From a bacterium (GTDB taxonomy: Bacteria; Hinthialibacterota; Hinthialibacteria; OLB16): DNA of 64,000 nt. Shown piece after piece: positions 37,668 through 45,755 of the stretch (position 1 is the first letter of the stretch; each line of letters begins with the position of its first letter). The position numbers and the translations under genes were made by a program. The notes beneath the pieces were generated by a model. That model was not told where the DNA came from and searched no databases. It worked only from the letters and a program-made list of their open reading frames with translations. The stretch is taken from the NCBI GenBank assembly GCA_022072055.1, contig JAJVIK010000023.1:88324-152323 (forward strand), written 5' to 3'.

Positions 37668-40600
37668 ATGTTCACTCGCCTTCCCGCCCAAGGTTGGATT
37701 CTCACGCTTTTCATCATCCAGACCTTCCCCGCCGGGGCGGTGGTCGGTCCACCCCAGCCGGTTTCCGTGCTCCCAAACCAACAGTTTGGAGATGCGGCGC
37801 TCCGCTCCACGTCCTCCACCGCCGCCAAGCAGGCGAGCGCCGAGACGCTTGCCGCGTGGGAGCGCCTCAAAGCGGCGAAGGGGAACGACCAAGGGTTGGT
37901 TGATTTCAGTCCCGCGACCGGGCTACCGCACACCGTCGCCTACCTCAAGGCCGAGGTGGAGGGCAAGAGTTTGGAGGACAAAGCCAGAAACTTTCTCCTT
38001 GAAAACAGCGCGCTCTTCCTCAAGGGGAAGGATGCCGGCGACCTTTCCCTGGAAGGTGTTCGGCGGGATTCCTTCGGGTCCTCCCATGTCGATTTCAGCC
38101 AGAAATACGACGGGTTGCGTGTATATGGCGCGGGGCTATCGGTTCATTTCGATCCGGAAGAGCGAGTCTCGATGGTGAATGGCGATTACTTGCCCGACTT
38201 GCATCCCGCGAACGGATCGCCAAACGAAGTTTTGTTCGCCGAGGAGGCGCTCCGCAAGGCGCTGAGACCTTTCGGGAGACTGGGCAGCGCTTATAAGGCG
38301 ATTGAGGAGCCGGAACTGTGCCTCTATTCCCGCTCCCCCGCCAAGGACTCCAACCTGCTGGCGTACCGCTTCAGCCTGCTGGCGGGAGGGGTGGAATCGC
38401 ACCGCCTGCTTTTCGCGGATGCGATCAGCGGCGAGATTCTCGCGTTCTTCCCGACTGGCGCTTACTTGGATGGGACCGCGATGGTTTACGACCCGAATTC
38501 CGCCCAATCGGGACTCGTACAGCGGACCCTCACCGACCTTGATGACTCCGGGAAGTTGCGCGGGCCGCTCCTCAATGTGATCGATGAGGAGAATGACAGA
38601 GTCGTGTCCGGTCCCCGGACCTTCAACTTTTCCCCCGACACCCCTGGGTTCCGACAGGCCTCGGTGTACTACTACCTCACCGAGACTCGCAAACGCATGC
38701 GCGCGCTTGGTTTCAATGACATTGCCGCGGGGGATATCCCCACGGTGGTCGATGCCAGGGACTCTCAAACCGGCGGGGAGTTCAATAACGCCTTCTACAA
38801 CCACAACCCGCGCGGATTTGTCTTTGGGAATGGGGATGGCTCGGTGTTCGCCAATCTGGCTCAGGATTTTGATGTCGCCTCTCACGAGTTCGGTCACTTT
38901 TTCGATTTTTCGCTGACAGTGTCCCAGCCGACTCCGCTGCATTCTCCGCGAAGGGCCTGGGGGGAGGCCTGCGGCGACACGGTTGCGGCGATCATCAACG
39001 GTGATCCGAATGTCGGCGAGTCCTCGGTCCCGGGAAAACCCTTCCTGCGCACCATCGACAACGCCAAGCGCTTTCCCAACGACCTGGTGAACGAGGAGCA
39101 CCTCGATGGGGAGATCTACGGCGGGGCGAATTGGGACTTCATGAAACTGCGCGGCGGGGGAGCGGTGAATCAGGCCGCGCGGGATGAGATGGCGCGGGTG
39201 ATGATCGCCGGCATTCCCTTCATTCCCATGACAAACGTCCAGTTCAAGGACATCCTGATCGCGTTTGTCCAAGGCGACATGAATCGCGGCGGCGCCAATG
39301 TGGCCAACCTTCGGACCGCCTATGGCATGCATGGGATCACCGAAACCAGCACCTTCAAACAGGCGGAGGATCGTCAAACGGAGCGGCTCAACCTCGCCGA
39401 GGTCGGGGAGAAGGGGGTGGCGGGGTTTCAGGAGCTGCAGAACGGAGTTCCGGTCGTGGGGAGTCTGGCCAACGGCGCCTTCGCGGACTTCTTCATCCGC
39501 ATCCCCGCCGGATCCACCAGCCTGACCGTTCAGACCTTCGCTCCGTTCCAACCCCCGCAAGGGGATGTGATCCTGCGCGTGGCCCCTCGGAACTACACCG
39601 GGCCCGAGCAGATCTATACGTCGGACCTTTCATTCATTGACGAACAGATTGTGGTGACCAACGCCTCGCCGGTTCCGCTCTCGCAGGATGACGTGTGGCT
39701 GATTGAGGTGGCCGATTTCGCTCCGGATTTCCAATTCTCCACGGTCGGCCTGATGGCCACGGTCGCGGGCGCGGGCGGCCAGGTTCAGCAGATCCAGTTC
39801 AACCAACTGGTGAACGGAACGATATCGACCACCACGGAGCGCGATGCGTACTTTTTCTCCGGATCAGCGGGGCAGGCGGTGGATATCGCGGTGAACCGCA
39901 CGGGGGCGATGACTCTCGATCCGCTGGTTCTCCTCGGAAACTCGGTTGGGCAGTTGATTGCCTTTGATGACAACTCCGGGGGGAGCCAGAACGCGCTGAT
40001 CTCCGGTTTCACGCTCCCCGCCAACGACAATTACCTGATCGTGGTCCAGGCGGCGGTGACCGCCCTCGGGCCGGTGACTCAGGGTGATTACAGTCTCCTC
40101 CTCACCCCGGGCACCGCCGCGCCGCCCACACCCACGCCGATTCCCTCGGATGGCGCCACGGTTCTCACCAGCGGGGTCCCGGTCAACGGAACGATCCCGG
40201 CTGGAAATCCACAAGCGGGGCAGGGCGCCTCCAGCCCGCATTTCAAAATCACAATCCCGGCGGGGGCTAAGGAGCTCTTCGTGCGCGTGCATGAAACGCC
40301 GACCCCAGGCGGCAAACTGGTTGTTCAGGTTCGCAAGGGGCAACCGATCGGACAGACTTTGGATGACTTTGTGGGCCTTGGCGGGCGCCGGAGTCACGTG
40401 CTGGTGACCCCCGACAGTCGGGTGCCGCTCTCCCCCTCGGATTTCTTCATCCAGTTCTTTAACCTGGATGGGATTCCGCATGATTTCCAACTGCTGGCGG
40501 TAATTGAGGTGGGCGGGGGAGGGAACTCGGAGTTCGATTTGGAGGATGATGGAGTCATCAACGCCAAGGACCTGCTGCTCCTCCTCGGCAACCCCCCGAT

Positions 40601-40670
40601 GGACCCGCAAACCTATTTCACCTTCGCGCGAGTCTGGGGCGCCACAGGGGTCAAGGTGGAGAGTCCTTAA
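37668..40670 (+). CDS. Secreted M36 (fungalysin-type) metallopeptidase with PPC-like domains and a dockerin-like C-terminus
   Basis: A 1000-residue protein with a signal peptide. Residues about 70-180 contain the FTP-type propeptide (KYDGLRVYGAGLSVHF). The catalytic motif is HEFGH at residues 406-410 in DVASHEFGHFFDFSL, with the third zinc ligand probably the Glu of RAWGEACGD 25 residues later. C-terminal to it are beta-rich repeats like the pre-peptidase C-terminal domain (FADFFIRIPAGSTSLTV, DAYFFSGSAGQAVDIAV). The end has one EF-hand-like loop, DLEDDGVINAKDLLLLL, near residues 960-976, followed by a short helix, reminiscent of a half dockerin. It should be a secreted, possibly cell-attached, protein-degrading enzyme. 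Confidence 0.9.
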   Translation: MFTRLPAQGWILTLFIIQTFPAGAVVGPPQPVSVLPNQQFGDAALRSTSSTAAKQASAETLAAWERLKAAKGNDQGLVDFSPATGLPHTVAYLKAEVEGKSLEDKARNFLLENSALFLKGKDAGDLSLEGVRRDSFGSSHVDFSQKYDGLRVYGAGLSVHFDPEERVSMVNGDYLPDLHPANGSPNEVLFAEEALRKALRPFGRLGSAYKAIEEPELCLYSRSPAKDSNLLAYRFSLLAGGVESHRLLFADAISGEILAFFPTGAYLDGTAMVYDPNSAQSGLVQRTLTDLDDSGKLRGPLLNVIDEENDRVVSGPRTFNFSPDTPGFRQASVYYYLTETRKRMRALGFNDIAAGDIPTVVDARDSQTGGEFNNAFYNHNPRGFVFGNGDGSVFANLAQDFDVASHEFGHFFDFSLTVSQPTPLHSPRRAWGEACGDTVAAIINGDPNVGESSVPGKPFLRTIDNAKRFPNDLVNEEHLDGEIYGGANWDFMKLRGGGAVNQAARDEMARVMIAGIPFIPMTNVQFKDILIAFVQGDMNRGGANVANLRTAYGMHGITETSTFKQAEDRQTERLNLAEVGEKGVAGFQELQNGVPVVGSLANGAFADFFIRIPAGSTSLTVQTFAPFQPPQGDVILRVAPRNYTGPEQIYTSDLSFIDEQIVVTNASPVPLSQDDVWLIEVADFAPDFQFSTVGLMATVAGAGGQVQQIQFNQLVNGTISTTTERDAYFFSGSAGQAVDIAVNRTGAMTLDPLVLLGNSVGQLIAFDDNSGGSQNALISGFTLPANDNYLIVVQAAVTALGPVTQGDYSLLLTPGTAAPPTPTPIPSDGATVLTSGVPVNGTIPAGNPQAGQGASSPHFKITIPAGAKELFVRVHETPTPGGKLVVQVRKGQPIGQTLDDFVGLGGRRSHVLVTPDSRVPLSPSDFFIQFFNLDGIPHDFQLLAVIEVGGGGNSEFDLEDDGVINAKDLLLLLGNPPMDPQTYFTFARVWGATGVKVESP

Positions 40671-40690
40671 TCCGATGTATCGCGGCTCCC

Positions 40691-41590
40691 TCAGCTCTTC
40701 GGGTGTGACGGCGGAAGCGCCTCCAATTTCAGTCGGCCGTAAAGGTCGAGATCGATAAACGCATCCGAATTCCCATCGCTCGACCAGAACAGATACCCCT
40801 CCAGATAATTCCCCCGGTCGCTGTCCACAAACTCGAGGTTGAACCCATACGACCGGCCTGGAAGCATGGTCTTGAGGTTGTGTCCCGGAACCTCGCGCAT
40901 GGGGAAACGCTCCTCGAAGACATACGTGTACGGTCCGGAGCCGCGTATTCCGATCCCCACCAGCCAGTGTTTCTGGTCCGGTTGCGCGCCGGGTCGCGCC
41001 CACCCCTCCGGGCCGGTGTCCGTGGTGAAATCGCACCCCTCTCCGGTGCAACTGTAATCGGTGCTCACTCCAAACTGCTCAAATCCCGGCTGATCTCGCA
41101 GCGGAGTGTCCCCGGCCTTGTCCACTCGGGCGTTGGCGCTGTCGAAATAGACATGCAGCCCATCCTCTAGAAATGCCGGATTGGTGTTCTTATCCGCCGG
41201 GCGTTGTTCCAAGTGGTCATCTCGGATCACCGCCAGCAAATAAATGGAATCCCCATCGTGGGTGAGCGTCACCCGGACATGCCCATCTTCCTTCCCGTCC
41301 ATCTTCCAGACCACCGTGGTGCCGGGAGACTCCGGAGCCCCTCCCCGACCATCTCCTGGAAAGAACTCAATGGAATGTGCAAGCGCCTGCTCGGTCCAAT
41401 CCGTGGTGACCCCATCCACCACGATGGGACTGGCGTGCGTGTCGGTGTAAGAGGCGAGGATCTCCGGGACTGCAACCGGCTTGGCCGAGGCAGTTCCCAC
41501 AATCGAGACTTGGGGGCAGGCGGCAAGCAGAACAAAAAGGCCGGCAAACCGGGCATGAGGGGAGACGATGGCAGCGGGCATGGCCGTCAC
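40691..41590 (-). CDS. Secreted CBM9-like carbohydrate-binding domain protein
   Basis: A 299-residue protein starting with GTG (an ATG three codons later is possible) and a hydrophobic signal region near residues 11-33. Residues about 45-295 have the CBM9-type beta-sandwich hallmarks: VDGVTTDWTEQ, then VRVTLTHDGDSIYLLAVIRDDHL, LEDGLHVYFDSANA, YVFEERFPM, YGFNLEFVDSD and a final AFIDLDLYGRL. Such domains bind sugar ends or act in sugar-related enzymes. No catalytic domain is attached. It converges on the M36 peptidase gene with a 20-base gap and is transcribed away from moaD. Confidence 0.8.
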   Translation of the reverse strand: MTAMPAAIVSPHARFAGLFVLLAACPQVSIVGTASAKPVAVPEILASYTDTHASPIVVDGVTTDWTEQALAHSIEFFPGDGRGGAPESPGTTVVWKMDGKEDGHVRVTLTHDGDSIYLLAVIRDDHLEQRPADKNTNPAFLEDGLHVYFDSANARVDKAGDTPLRDQPGFEQFGVSTDYSCTGEGCDFTTDTGPEGWARPGAQPDQKHWLVGIGIRGSGPYTYVFEERFPMREVPGHNLKTMLPGRSYGFNLEFVDSDRGNYLEGYLFWSSDGNSDAFIDLDLYGRLKLEALPPSHPKS

Positions 41591-41718
41591 TCTTCAAGAA
41601 TCCCTTTCCAGAGTTTTTACGGGGGTCTTCCCGGGACCTGAAGCCCGGATTAATCCCAATTCTACCAAGCCCGACCTGCCCGCAAGAGGGTCAGAAGAGA
41701 AAATAATGGGTATTTCAC

Positions 41719-41746
41719 TTGCATATTTCAAGAACTGTGGTATCCT
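41719..41746 (+). promoter_or_regulatory. Extended -10 promoter of the moa operon
   Basis: TTGCAT (41719-41724), a 16-base spacer and TATCCT (41741-41746), with TGG directly before the -10, make an extended -10 sigma70 promoter. Transcripts would begin about 14 bases before the moaD ATG at 41767. Confidence 0.6.
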
Positions 41747-41766
41747 TTAGAATCAAATCCAAAGCC

Positions 41767-42012
41767 ATGACCCGGAACGTGCGCGTTCAGTATTTCGGCA
41801 TCCTCCGCGAGCAGCGCGGGTGTGGAGAGGAGTCCCGGGAGACCGGGGCGGCCTCGCCCCTCGATCTGTACCGAGAACTCGCCGGGGAGCATGGCTTCAG
41901 TCTGGACCCGGAAAACCTGCGCGTAGCGGTCAACGATGAGTTCCGGGATTGGGACTCGATCCTGGCGGAAGGGGACAAGGTGGTTTTCATACCACCCGTG
42001 GCGGGCGGATGA
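41767..42012 (+). CDS. moaD: Molybdopterin synthase small subunit
   Basis: An 81-residue ubiquitin-fold protein that carries sulfur as a C-terminal thiocarboxylate. It begins with RVQYFGILREQRG and ends with VFIPPVAGG, whose final Gly-Gly is required for adenylation and sulfur transfer. The ATG at 41767 is chosen for its family-like start. It overlaps moaE by four bases (ATGA), giving the two subunits of molybdopterin synthase coupled translation. Confidence 0.96.
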   Translation: MTRNVRVQYFGILREQRGCGEESRETGAASPLDLYRELAGEHGFSLDPENLRVAVNDEFRDWDSILAEGDKVVFIPPVAGG

Positions 42013-42494
42013 ATCGGTTCACCCTTAGCGAGAAGCCCCTCTTCGCGGAGACCCTTCTGGCGGAGGCCGCGACCCCTCGCGCCGGGGCTTATGTCACTTT
42101 CGAAGGGTGGGTCCGCGACCACAACGAGGGCCGTGAGGTCCTCTCGCTGGAATATGAAGCCTACGAGGCGCTGGCGGTCAAGGAGGGGAACGCCATCCTT
42201 TGCGAGGCGCTAGACCGCTTTGAGGTTCTCTCGGCCCAATGCGCGCATCGATTGGGTCGCCTCGAGGTGGGGAATGTGGCGGTGATCGTGGCGGTCACGG
42301 CTGAGCACCGGGATGCCGCCTTTGATGCCTGCCGCTATATCATCGATGAGGTCAAGGCTCGCGTTCCGATCTGGAAGAAGGAATACTACACCGACGGGGA
42401 ATCGGAGTGGGTGAACTGCCCGCGTTGCGCGGCGCATGCCCACCGCCATCACAATCACGCGCATGACCATGCCCATCCGCGAACCGCTCGTTGA
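42009..42494 (+). CDS. moaE: Molybdopterin synthase large subunit with His-rich C-terminal tail
   Basis: A 161-residue catalytic subunit that, with MoaD, adds two sulfurs to precursor Z. It has GAYVTFEGWVRDHNEGR, LEYEAYEALA, HRLGRLEVGNVAVIVAVTAEHRDAAF and VPIWKKEYYTDG, whose lysines form the active site. The tail after residue 140 is unusual: it holds a PRCAAH step and then eight histidines in 16 residues (HAHRHHNHAHDHAH). Part of this tail is encoded over the 5' end of moaA, which overlaps it by 32 bases. The tail could bind nickel, zinc or another metal, but this is inference. Confidence 0.94.
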   Translation: MNRFTLSEKPLFAETLLAEAATPRAGAYVTFEGWVRDHNEGREVLSLEYEAYEALAVKEGNAILCEALDRFEVLSAQCAHRLGRLEVGNVAVIVAVTAEHRDAAFDACRYIIDEVKARVPIWKKEYYTDGESEWVNCPRCAAHAHRHHNHAHDHAHPRTAR

Positions 42495-43467
42495 CCGTTT
42501 TGGACGGGTCCACACCTATCTCCGCGTGTCGGTGACCGACCGCTGCAACCTCCGCTGCGTCTACTGCATGCCCTCCGAGGGCTTTGAGCATGTCGAGCGG
42601 GATGAGATCCTCACTTACGAGGAAATCCTCCGCGTGGTTCGGCTCATGGCGGAGATTGGAATCCACAAGGTTCGTGTCACCGGAGGGGAACCGCTTGTCC
42701 GCAAGGGCCTGGCAAACCTGATCGCCGGAATCGTCGCCACTCCGGGAATTGAGACTGTCGCCATGACCACCAACGCGGTCCTGCTCGCCGAGCAGGCCGA
42801 ATCTCTCAAACGGGCCGGACTCTCGCACCTCAATATCAGCCTGGACACCCTTCGGGCGGACCGGTTCGAGGCCATCTCACGGCGCGCCAATCTGCGCGAG
42901 GCGCTGGCGGGCATCGAGGCCGCGATCCGGTCCGGTTTCGATCCGATCAAGCTCAACATGGTGGTGATGGGCGGGGTCAATGACGATGAACTCCTCGATT
43001 TCGTGGAACTGGCTCGTCACCGCCCGATTCAGGTCCGGTTTCTGGAATTTATGCCGTTCAAGTCCAACGGTTGGGATCAAGGGACCCTTGTCTCCTACGC
43101 CGAAATGAGACGTCGAATCGAGGAGCAATACGACTTGATCCCGCTCTTCATTCCGGATGGGCCCGCCGATGTCACCAAGGAGTTCGCGATCCCCGGCTTT
43201 GAGGGGACCATCGGGTTCATCACCTCGATGACCGAGGATTTCTGCAAGGACTGCAACCGCATCCGACTGCTCGCGGATGGGAGCCTCAAGTCCTGCCTGT
43301 TCCACCCGCCGGAGGAGAACCTCCGCGCTGCCCTGCGTCGCGGGACCTCGGATGATGAGGTCGAGGGGCTGATCCGGCGCTGTGTCTCGGCCAAGCTGGA
43401 GAAGCACGAGGAGCTCGAGGAGTTGATCCGTCTCGAAAACAATCCGATGATCGCCATCGGCGGCTGA
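42463..43467 (+). CDS. moaA: GTP 3',8-cyclase
   Basis: A 334-residue radical SAM enzyme that starts molybdopterin synthesis from GTP. The N-terminal [4Fe-4S] motif is C-X3-C-X2-C in RCNLRCVYCMP, the SAM region includes VRVTGGEPLVRKG, and the second cluster uses FCKDCNRIRLLADG plus a later Cys in KSCLF. It ends in IGG, the C-terminal Gly-Gly required for activity. ATG 42463 or 42469 are both possible; either overlaps moaE. moaCB follows after three bases. Confidence 0.96.
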   Translation: MTMPIREPLVDRFGRVHTYLRVSVTDRCNLRCVYCMPSEGFEHVERDEILTYEEILRVVRLMAEIGIHKVRVTGGEPLVRKGLANLIAGIVATPGIETVAMTTNAVLLAEQAESLKRAGLSHLNISLDTLRADRFEAISRRANLREALAGIEAAIRSGFDPIKLNMVVMGGVNDDELLDFVELARHRPIQVRFLEFMPFKSNGWDQGTLVSYAEMRRRIEEQYDLIPLFIPDGPADVTKEFAIPGFEGTIGFITSMTEDFCKDCNRIRLLADGSLKSCLFHPPEENLRAALRRGTSDDEVEGLIRRCVSAKLEKHEELEELIRLENNPMIAIGG

Positions 43468-43470
43468 CCG

Positions 43471-44382
43471 ATGTTCGATATTTCCCGCAAGCAGAAGAGC
43501 CTTCGCGCCGCGACCGCGCAATCGGTCCTGCGCGTTTCCCCCAGCACACTTGAGCGAATCCGCGAAGGGACTGTCCCCAAGGGGGACCCGCTCCCGGTGG
43601 CCAAGGTGGCCGCGATCATGGCCGCCAAGGACACCAGCCGGCTCATCCCTTACTGCCATCCGCTCCCCATCGACCATGTGAGCGTGGACTTCGAGCTCTC
43701 GGAGCGCGCTATCACTACGACCGTCACGGTCAAGACCCTCTATAAGACCGGGGTCGAGATCGAGGCGCTGACCGCCGCCTCGGTGGCCGCGCTGACTCTC
43801 TACGACATGATGAAGATGTTTGATGGGGCGATGGAGATCGAGTCCGTCCGATTGGTCAAGAAGAGTGGTGGGAAGGGGGATTTCCGGGATGCCTTCGCCA
43901 CCCCGCTCCGCGCGGCGGTGTTGGTCATGTCCGACACGGTCTCGAGCGGAAGGAAACAGGACACAGCGGGTAAGGCGATTTCGGAGCGTCTTGTTGCCGA
44001 GGGACTGGTCATGGAGGACTACCGGGTGGTGCCCGATGATCTGGAAAAGATTGTGTCCGCCCTTCGGGAGTATTCTGAGGAGCGCCAACTGGATCTGGTG
44101 GTGACCACGGGCGGCACGGGTTTGGGGCCGAGGGATGTGACCCCCGAGGCGATGGATCGGTTGATCGAGCGGGAGCTGCCGGGGGTGGCGGAGGCCGTGC
44201 GCGCCTTCGGACGCGAACACACACCGCGCGCGATGCTCTCGCGGGGGCGCGCCGGAACTCGCGGCAAGACTCTGATTGTAAACCTTCCCGGTTCGCGCAA
44301 GGCTGTTGAGGAGGGCCTTGATGCCCTGCTCCCCGCATTGCTGCACGCCTTCAAGATGATGGAGGGAGAAGGTCACCCCTAA
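43471..44382 (+). CDS. moaCB: Bifunctional MoaC / MogA-MoaB-like fusion protein
   Basis: A 303-residue fusion. Residues 1 to about 145 are MoaC, with SRLIPYCHPLPIDHV and the catalytic KTGVEIEALTAASVAALTLYDMMK, completing cyclic pyranopterin monophosphate synthesis with MoaA. Residues from about 150 are a MogA/MoaB-type molybdopterin adenylyltransferase domain: AAVLVMSDTVSSGRKQDTAG, LVVTTGGTGLGPRDVTPEA and the late LIVNLPGSRKAVEEGL. MoaC-MoaB fusions are known in some bacteria. The operon so contains MoaA, C, D, E and the adenylation step; MoeA and MobA are not in this window. Confidence 0.95.
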   Translation: MFDISRKQKSLRAATAQSVLRVSPSTLERIREGTVPKGDPLPVAKVAAIMAAKDTSRLIPYCHPLPIDHVSVDFELSERAITTTVTVKTLYKTGVEIEALTAASVAALTLYDMMKMFDGAMEIESVRLVKKSGGKGDFRDAFATPLRAAVLVMSDTVSSGRKQDTAGKAISERLVAEGLVMEDYRVVPDDLEKIVSALREYSEERQLDLVVTTGGTGLGPRDVTPEAMDRLIERELPGVAEAVRAFGREHTPRAMLSRGRAGTRGKTLIVNLPGSRKAVEEGLDALLPALLHAFKMMEGEGHP

Positions 44383-44425
44383 GAAAGGCATGCTTGCCTG
44401 TCCCGAGATTATTTTCCGTCGTCCC

Positions 44426-44453
44426 TTGACAAGGAGAAAAAGGGGGGTATAGT
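44426..44453 (+). promoter_or_regulatory. Strong promoter of the cold-shock gene
   Basis: A perfect TTGACA (44426-44431) and TATAGT (44448-44453) lie 16 bases apart. The transcript would start near 44460 and carry a leader of about 170 bases before the csp start. Long leaders that respond to temperature are typical of cspA-type genes, but no structure is proved here. Confidence 0.75.
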
Positions 44454-44630
44454 GTCATCATCAAGTGGTTGATGATTCAAATTTGCACCGAATAGAGAAC
44501 ATCGTTGGAACTCGTTTCCCTCCGCAAGACCAAGAAGACCTTCCAGTTTTTCGCCCTCTCTTGCCGCTGAACTCTCCCAGGTCGTTTCTGAATCCTCGAA
44601 TCCAATTCCAAACAGAGAAGGAGTACCAGC

Positions 44631-44840
44631 ATGAGCAACGGAACCGTGAAGTGGTTCAACGACGCAAAGGGGTTCGGCTTCATCACCCCAGACAACGGTG
44701 GGGAGGACCTGTTTGTCCACCACACTGACATCCAGGGCGCGGGTTTCAAGTCCCTGGCCGAGGGCGCGAAGGTCTCGTTCGAGACGTCGCGCGGGGACAA
44801 GGGGCCGAAGGCGGTTAACGTGAGCCGGTCGGACGCCTAA
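44631..44840 (+). CDS. Cold-shock domain protein
   Basis: A 69-residue single-stranded nucleic acid-binding protein of the CspA family. RNP1 is KGFGFI and RNP2 is LFVHH, within the usual [31 protein letters not shown]. Tolerates the usual length of 65-70 residues. It is expressed from its own consensus promoter and ends at a strong intrinsic terminator, so it is a monocistronic unit. AGAAGGAGT lies before the ATG. Confidence 0.97.
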   Translation: MSNGTVKWFNDAKGFGFITPDNGGEDLFVHHTDIQGAGFKSLAEGAKVSFETSRGDKGPKAVNVSRSDA

Positions 44841-44868
44841 GGCGTACGCCGTAAAGTTGACAAACCCC

Positions 44869-44902
44869 AGCGCGGGGGGCGGAATCCGCCCCCCGCGCTT
44901 TT
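44869..44902 (+). terminator. Strong intrinsic terminator after the cold-shock gene
   Basis: A perfect 15-base inverted repeat, AGCGCGGGGGGCGGA against TCCGCCCCCCGCGCT, separated by one base (a practical loop of a few bases), is followed by TTTT. It lies 28 bases after the csp stop. Confidence 0.9.
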
Positions 44903-44976
44903 CGCCGTTGTCCCCCTGTGTGTTCCCGGCTTTCCGGTATCCTGAAATTTTCCATTCCGCTTTCATCAGATCCACG

Positions 44977-44982
44977 TATAAT
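44977..44982 (+). promoter_or_regulatory. Perfect -10 element directly before the antitoxin gene
   Basis: TATAAT at 44977-44982 ends eight bases before the ATG at 44991. No convincing -35 stands at the right distance, and no ribosome site lies between, so transcription would start at or next to the ATG and give a leaderless message. Confidence 0.5.
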
Positions 44983-44990
44983 ACCGCATT

Positions 44991-45323
44991 ATGATCGAGA
45001 TCCTTCACGAAGAACCTTCGTGCCCACCGCGGCCAGATTTGATGGGTCTTTTGAGATCAAAGCGCTCGGAGATCCTACGAATTGCGTCCAAGCATGGCGC
45101 GCGTGGGGTTCGTGTCTTTGGTTCAGTGGCGCGTGGGGACGCGCGCGAGGGTAGTGATATCGACCTTCTCGTGGACATGCAACCGGGTCGAAGCCTCTTG
45201 GACCATGCCGCCCTTTGGCTTGAGGTTCAGGAACTTCTGGGATGTAATGTCGATGTCGTGAGTGAACGCGGTATCAAGCCTAGAATCCGCGAAAGGGTCA
45301 TCCGGGAAGCGGTGCCACTGTGA
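44991..45323 (+). CDS. mntA: MntA-type nucleotidyltransferase antitoxin
   Basis: A 110-residue minimal nucleotidyltransferase. The GSX10DXD motif is complete: Gly44-Ser45 and Asp56-X-Asp58 in [21 protein letters not shown]. MntA proteins neutralise HepT by adding AMP groups to a tyrosine next to its active site. The gene overlaps the downstream HepT gene by four bases (GTGA). This pair has lower GC and different codon use than its neighbours, a sign of transfer. No ribosome site stands before the ATG, which lies just after a TATAAT. Confidence 0.9.
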   Translation: MIEILHEEPSCPPRPDLMGLLRSKRSEILRIASKHGARGVRVFGSVARGDAREGSDIDLLVDMQPGRSLLDHAALWLEVQELLGCNVDVVSERGIKPRIRERVIREAVPL

Positions 45324-45667
45324 ATGACCCTCGAGAGAAACTCAGGGATATTCTTGAGGCGGTCGAGCGAATCGAAAGGTATGTTGCGCGCGGTCGAGAA
45401 GAATTCGATAACAGTGAACTCGTGCAGACTTGGATTGTCCATCACCTTCAGATTGTCGGTGAGGCAGCCGCAAGAATCGGCCGCGAGTTCCATGAGACCC
45501 ATCCGGAAATACCCTGGCCTCAGATTATAGCGATGCGAAATGTCCTGGTTCATGATTACTTCGGTATTGACTCCGAGGAGGTCTGGGTGGCTGCCAAACG
45601 AGACCTTCCGCCTCTGAAACGAGGCGTTGAAGCGCTGCTGAGTGCGCTCGAGGGCGAAAATGGATGA
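45320..45667 (+). CDS. hepT: HepT-like HEPN ribonuclease toxin
   Basis: A 115-residue HEPN-domain protein (DUF86). The RX4HXY motif is Arg73, His78 and Tyr80 in MRNVLVHDY, and the tyrosine is the residue AMPylated by MntA in characterised pairs. HepT toxins cut RNA, mainly tRNA. It begins with GTG overlapping the mntA stop; the nearby ATG at 45324 is in another frame. The cassette sits between the cold-shock terminator and a convergent fucosidase gene, 88 bases away. Confidence 0.92.
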   Translation: MNDPREKLRDILEAVERIERYVARGREEFDNSELVQTWIVHHLQIVGEAAARIGREFHETHPEIPWPQIIAMRNVLVHDYFGIDSEEVWVAAKRDLPPLKRGVEALLSALEGENG

Positions 45668-45755
45668 CGATCCGCACTCCATTTCTAAACTTGAGGAGTG
45701 TCCGGCAAGAAAGTCGTGGAGGACAAACCGCATGCTGACAGGCAAGGTCCCCGTC

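Noticed and set aside
40671..40690. Terminator search in the gap between the M36 and CBM9-like genes
   Set aside because: The gap is only 20 bases and no hairpin is visible.
42877..44391. A 504-codon minus-strand frame opposite moaA and moaCB
   Set aside because: Shadow of conserved molybdopterin genes.
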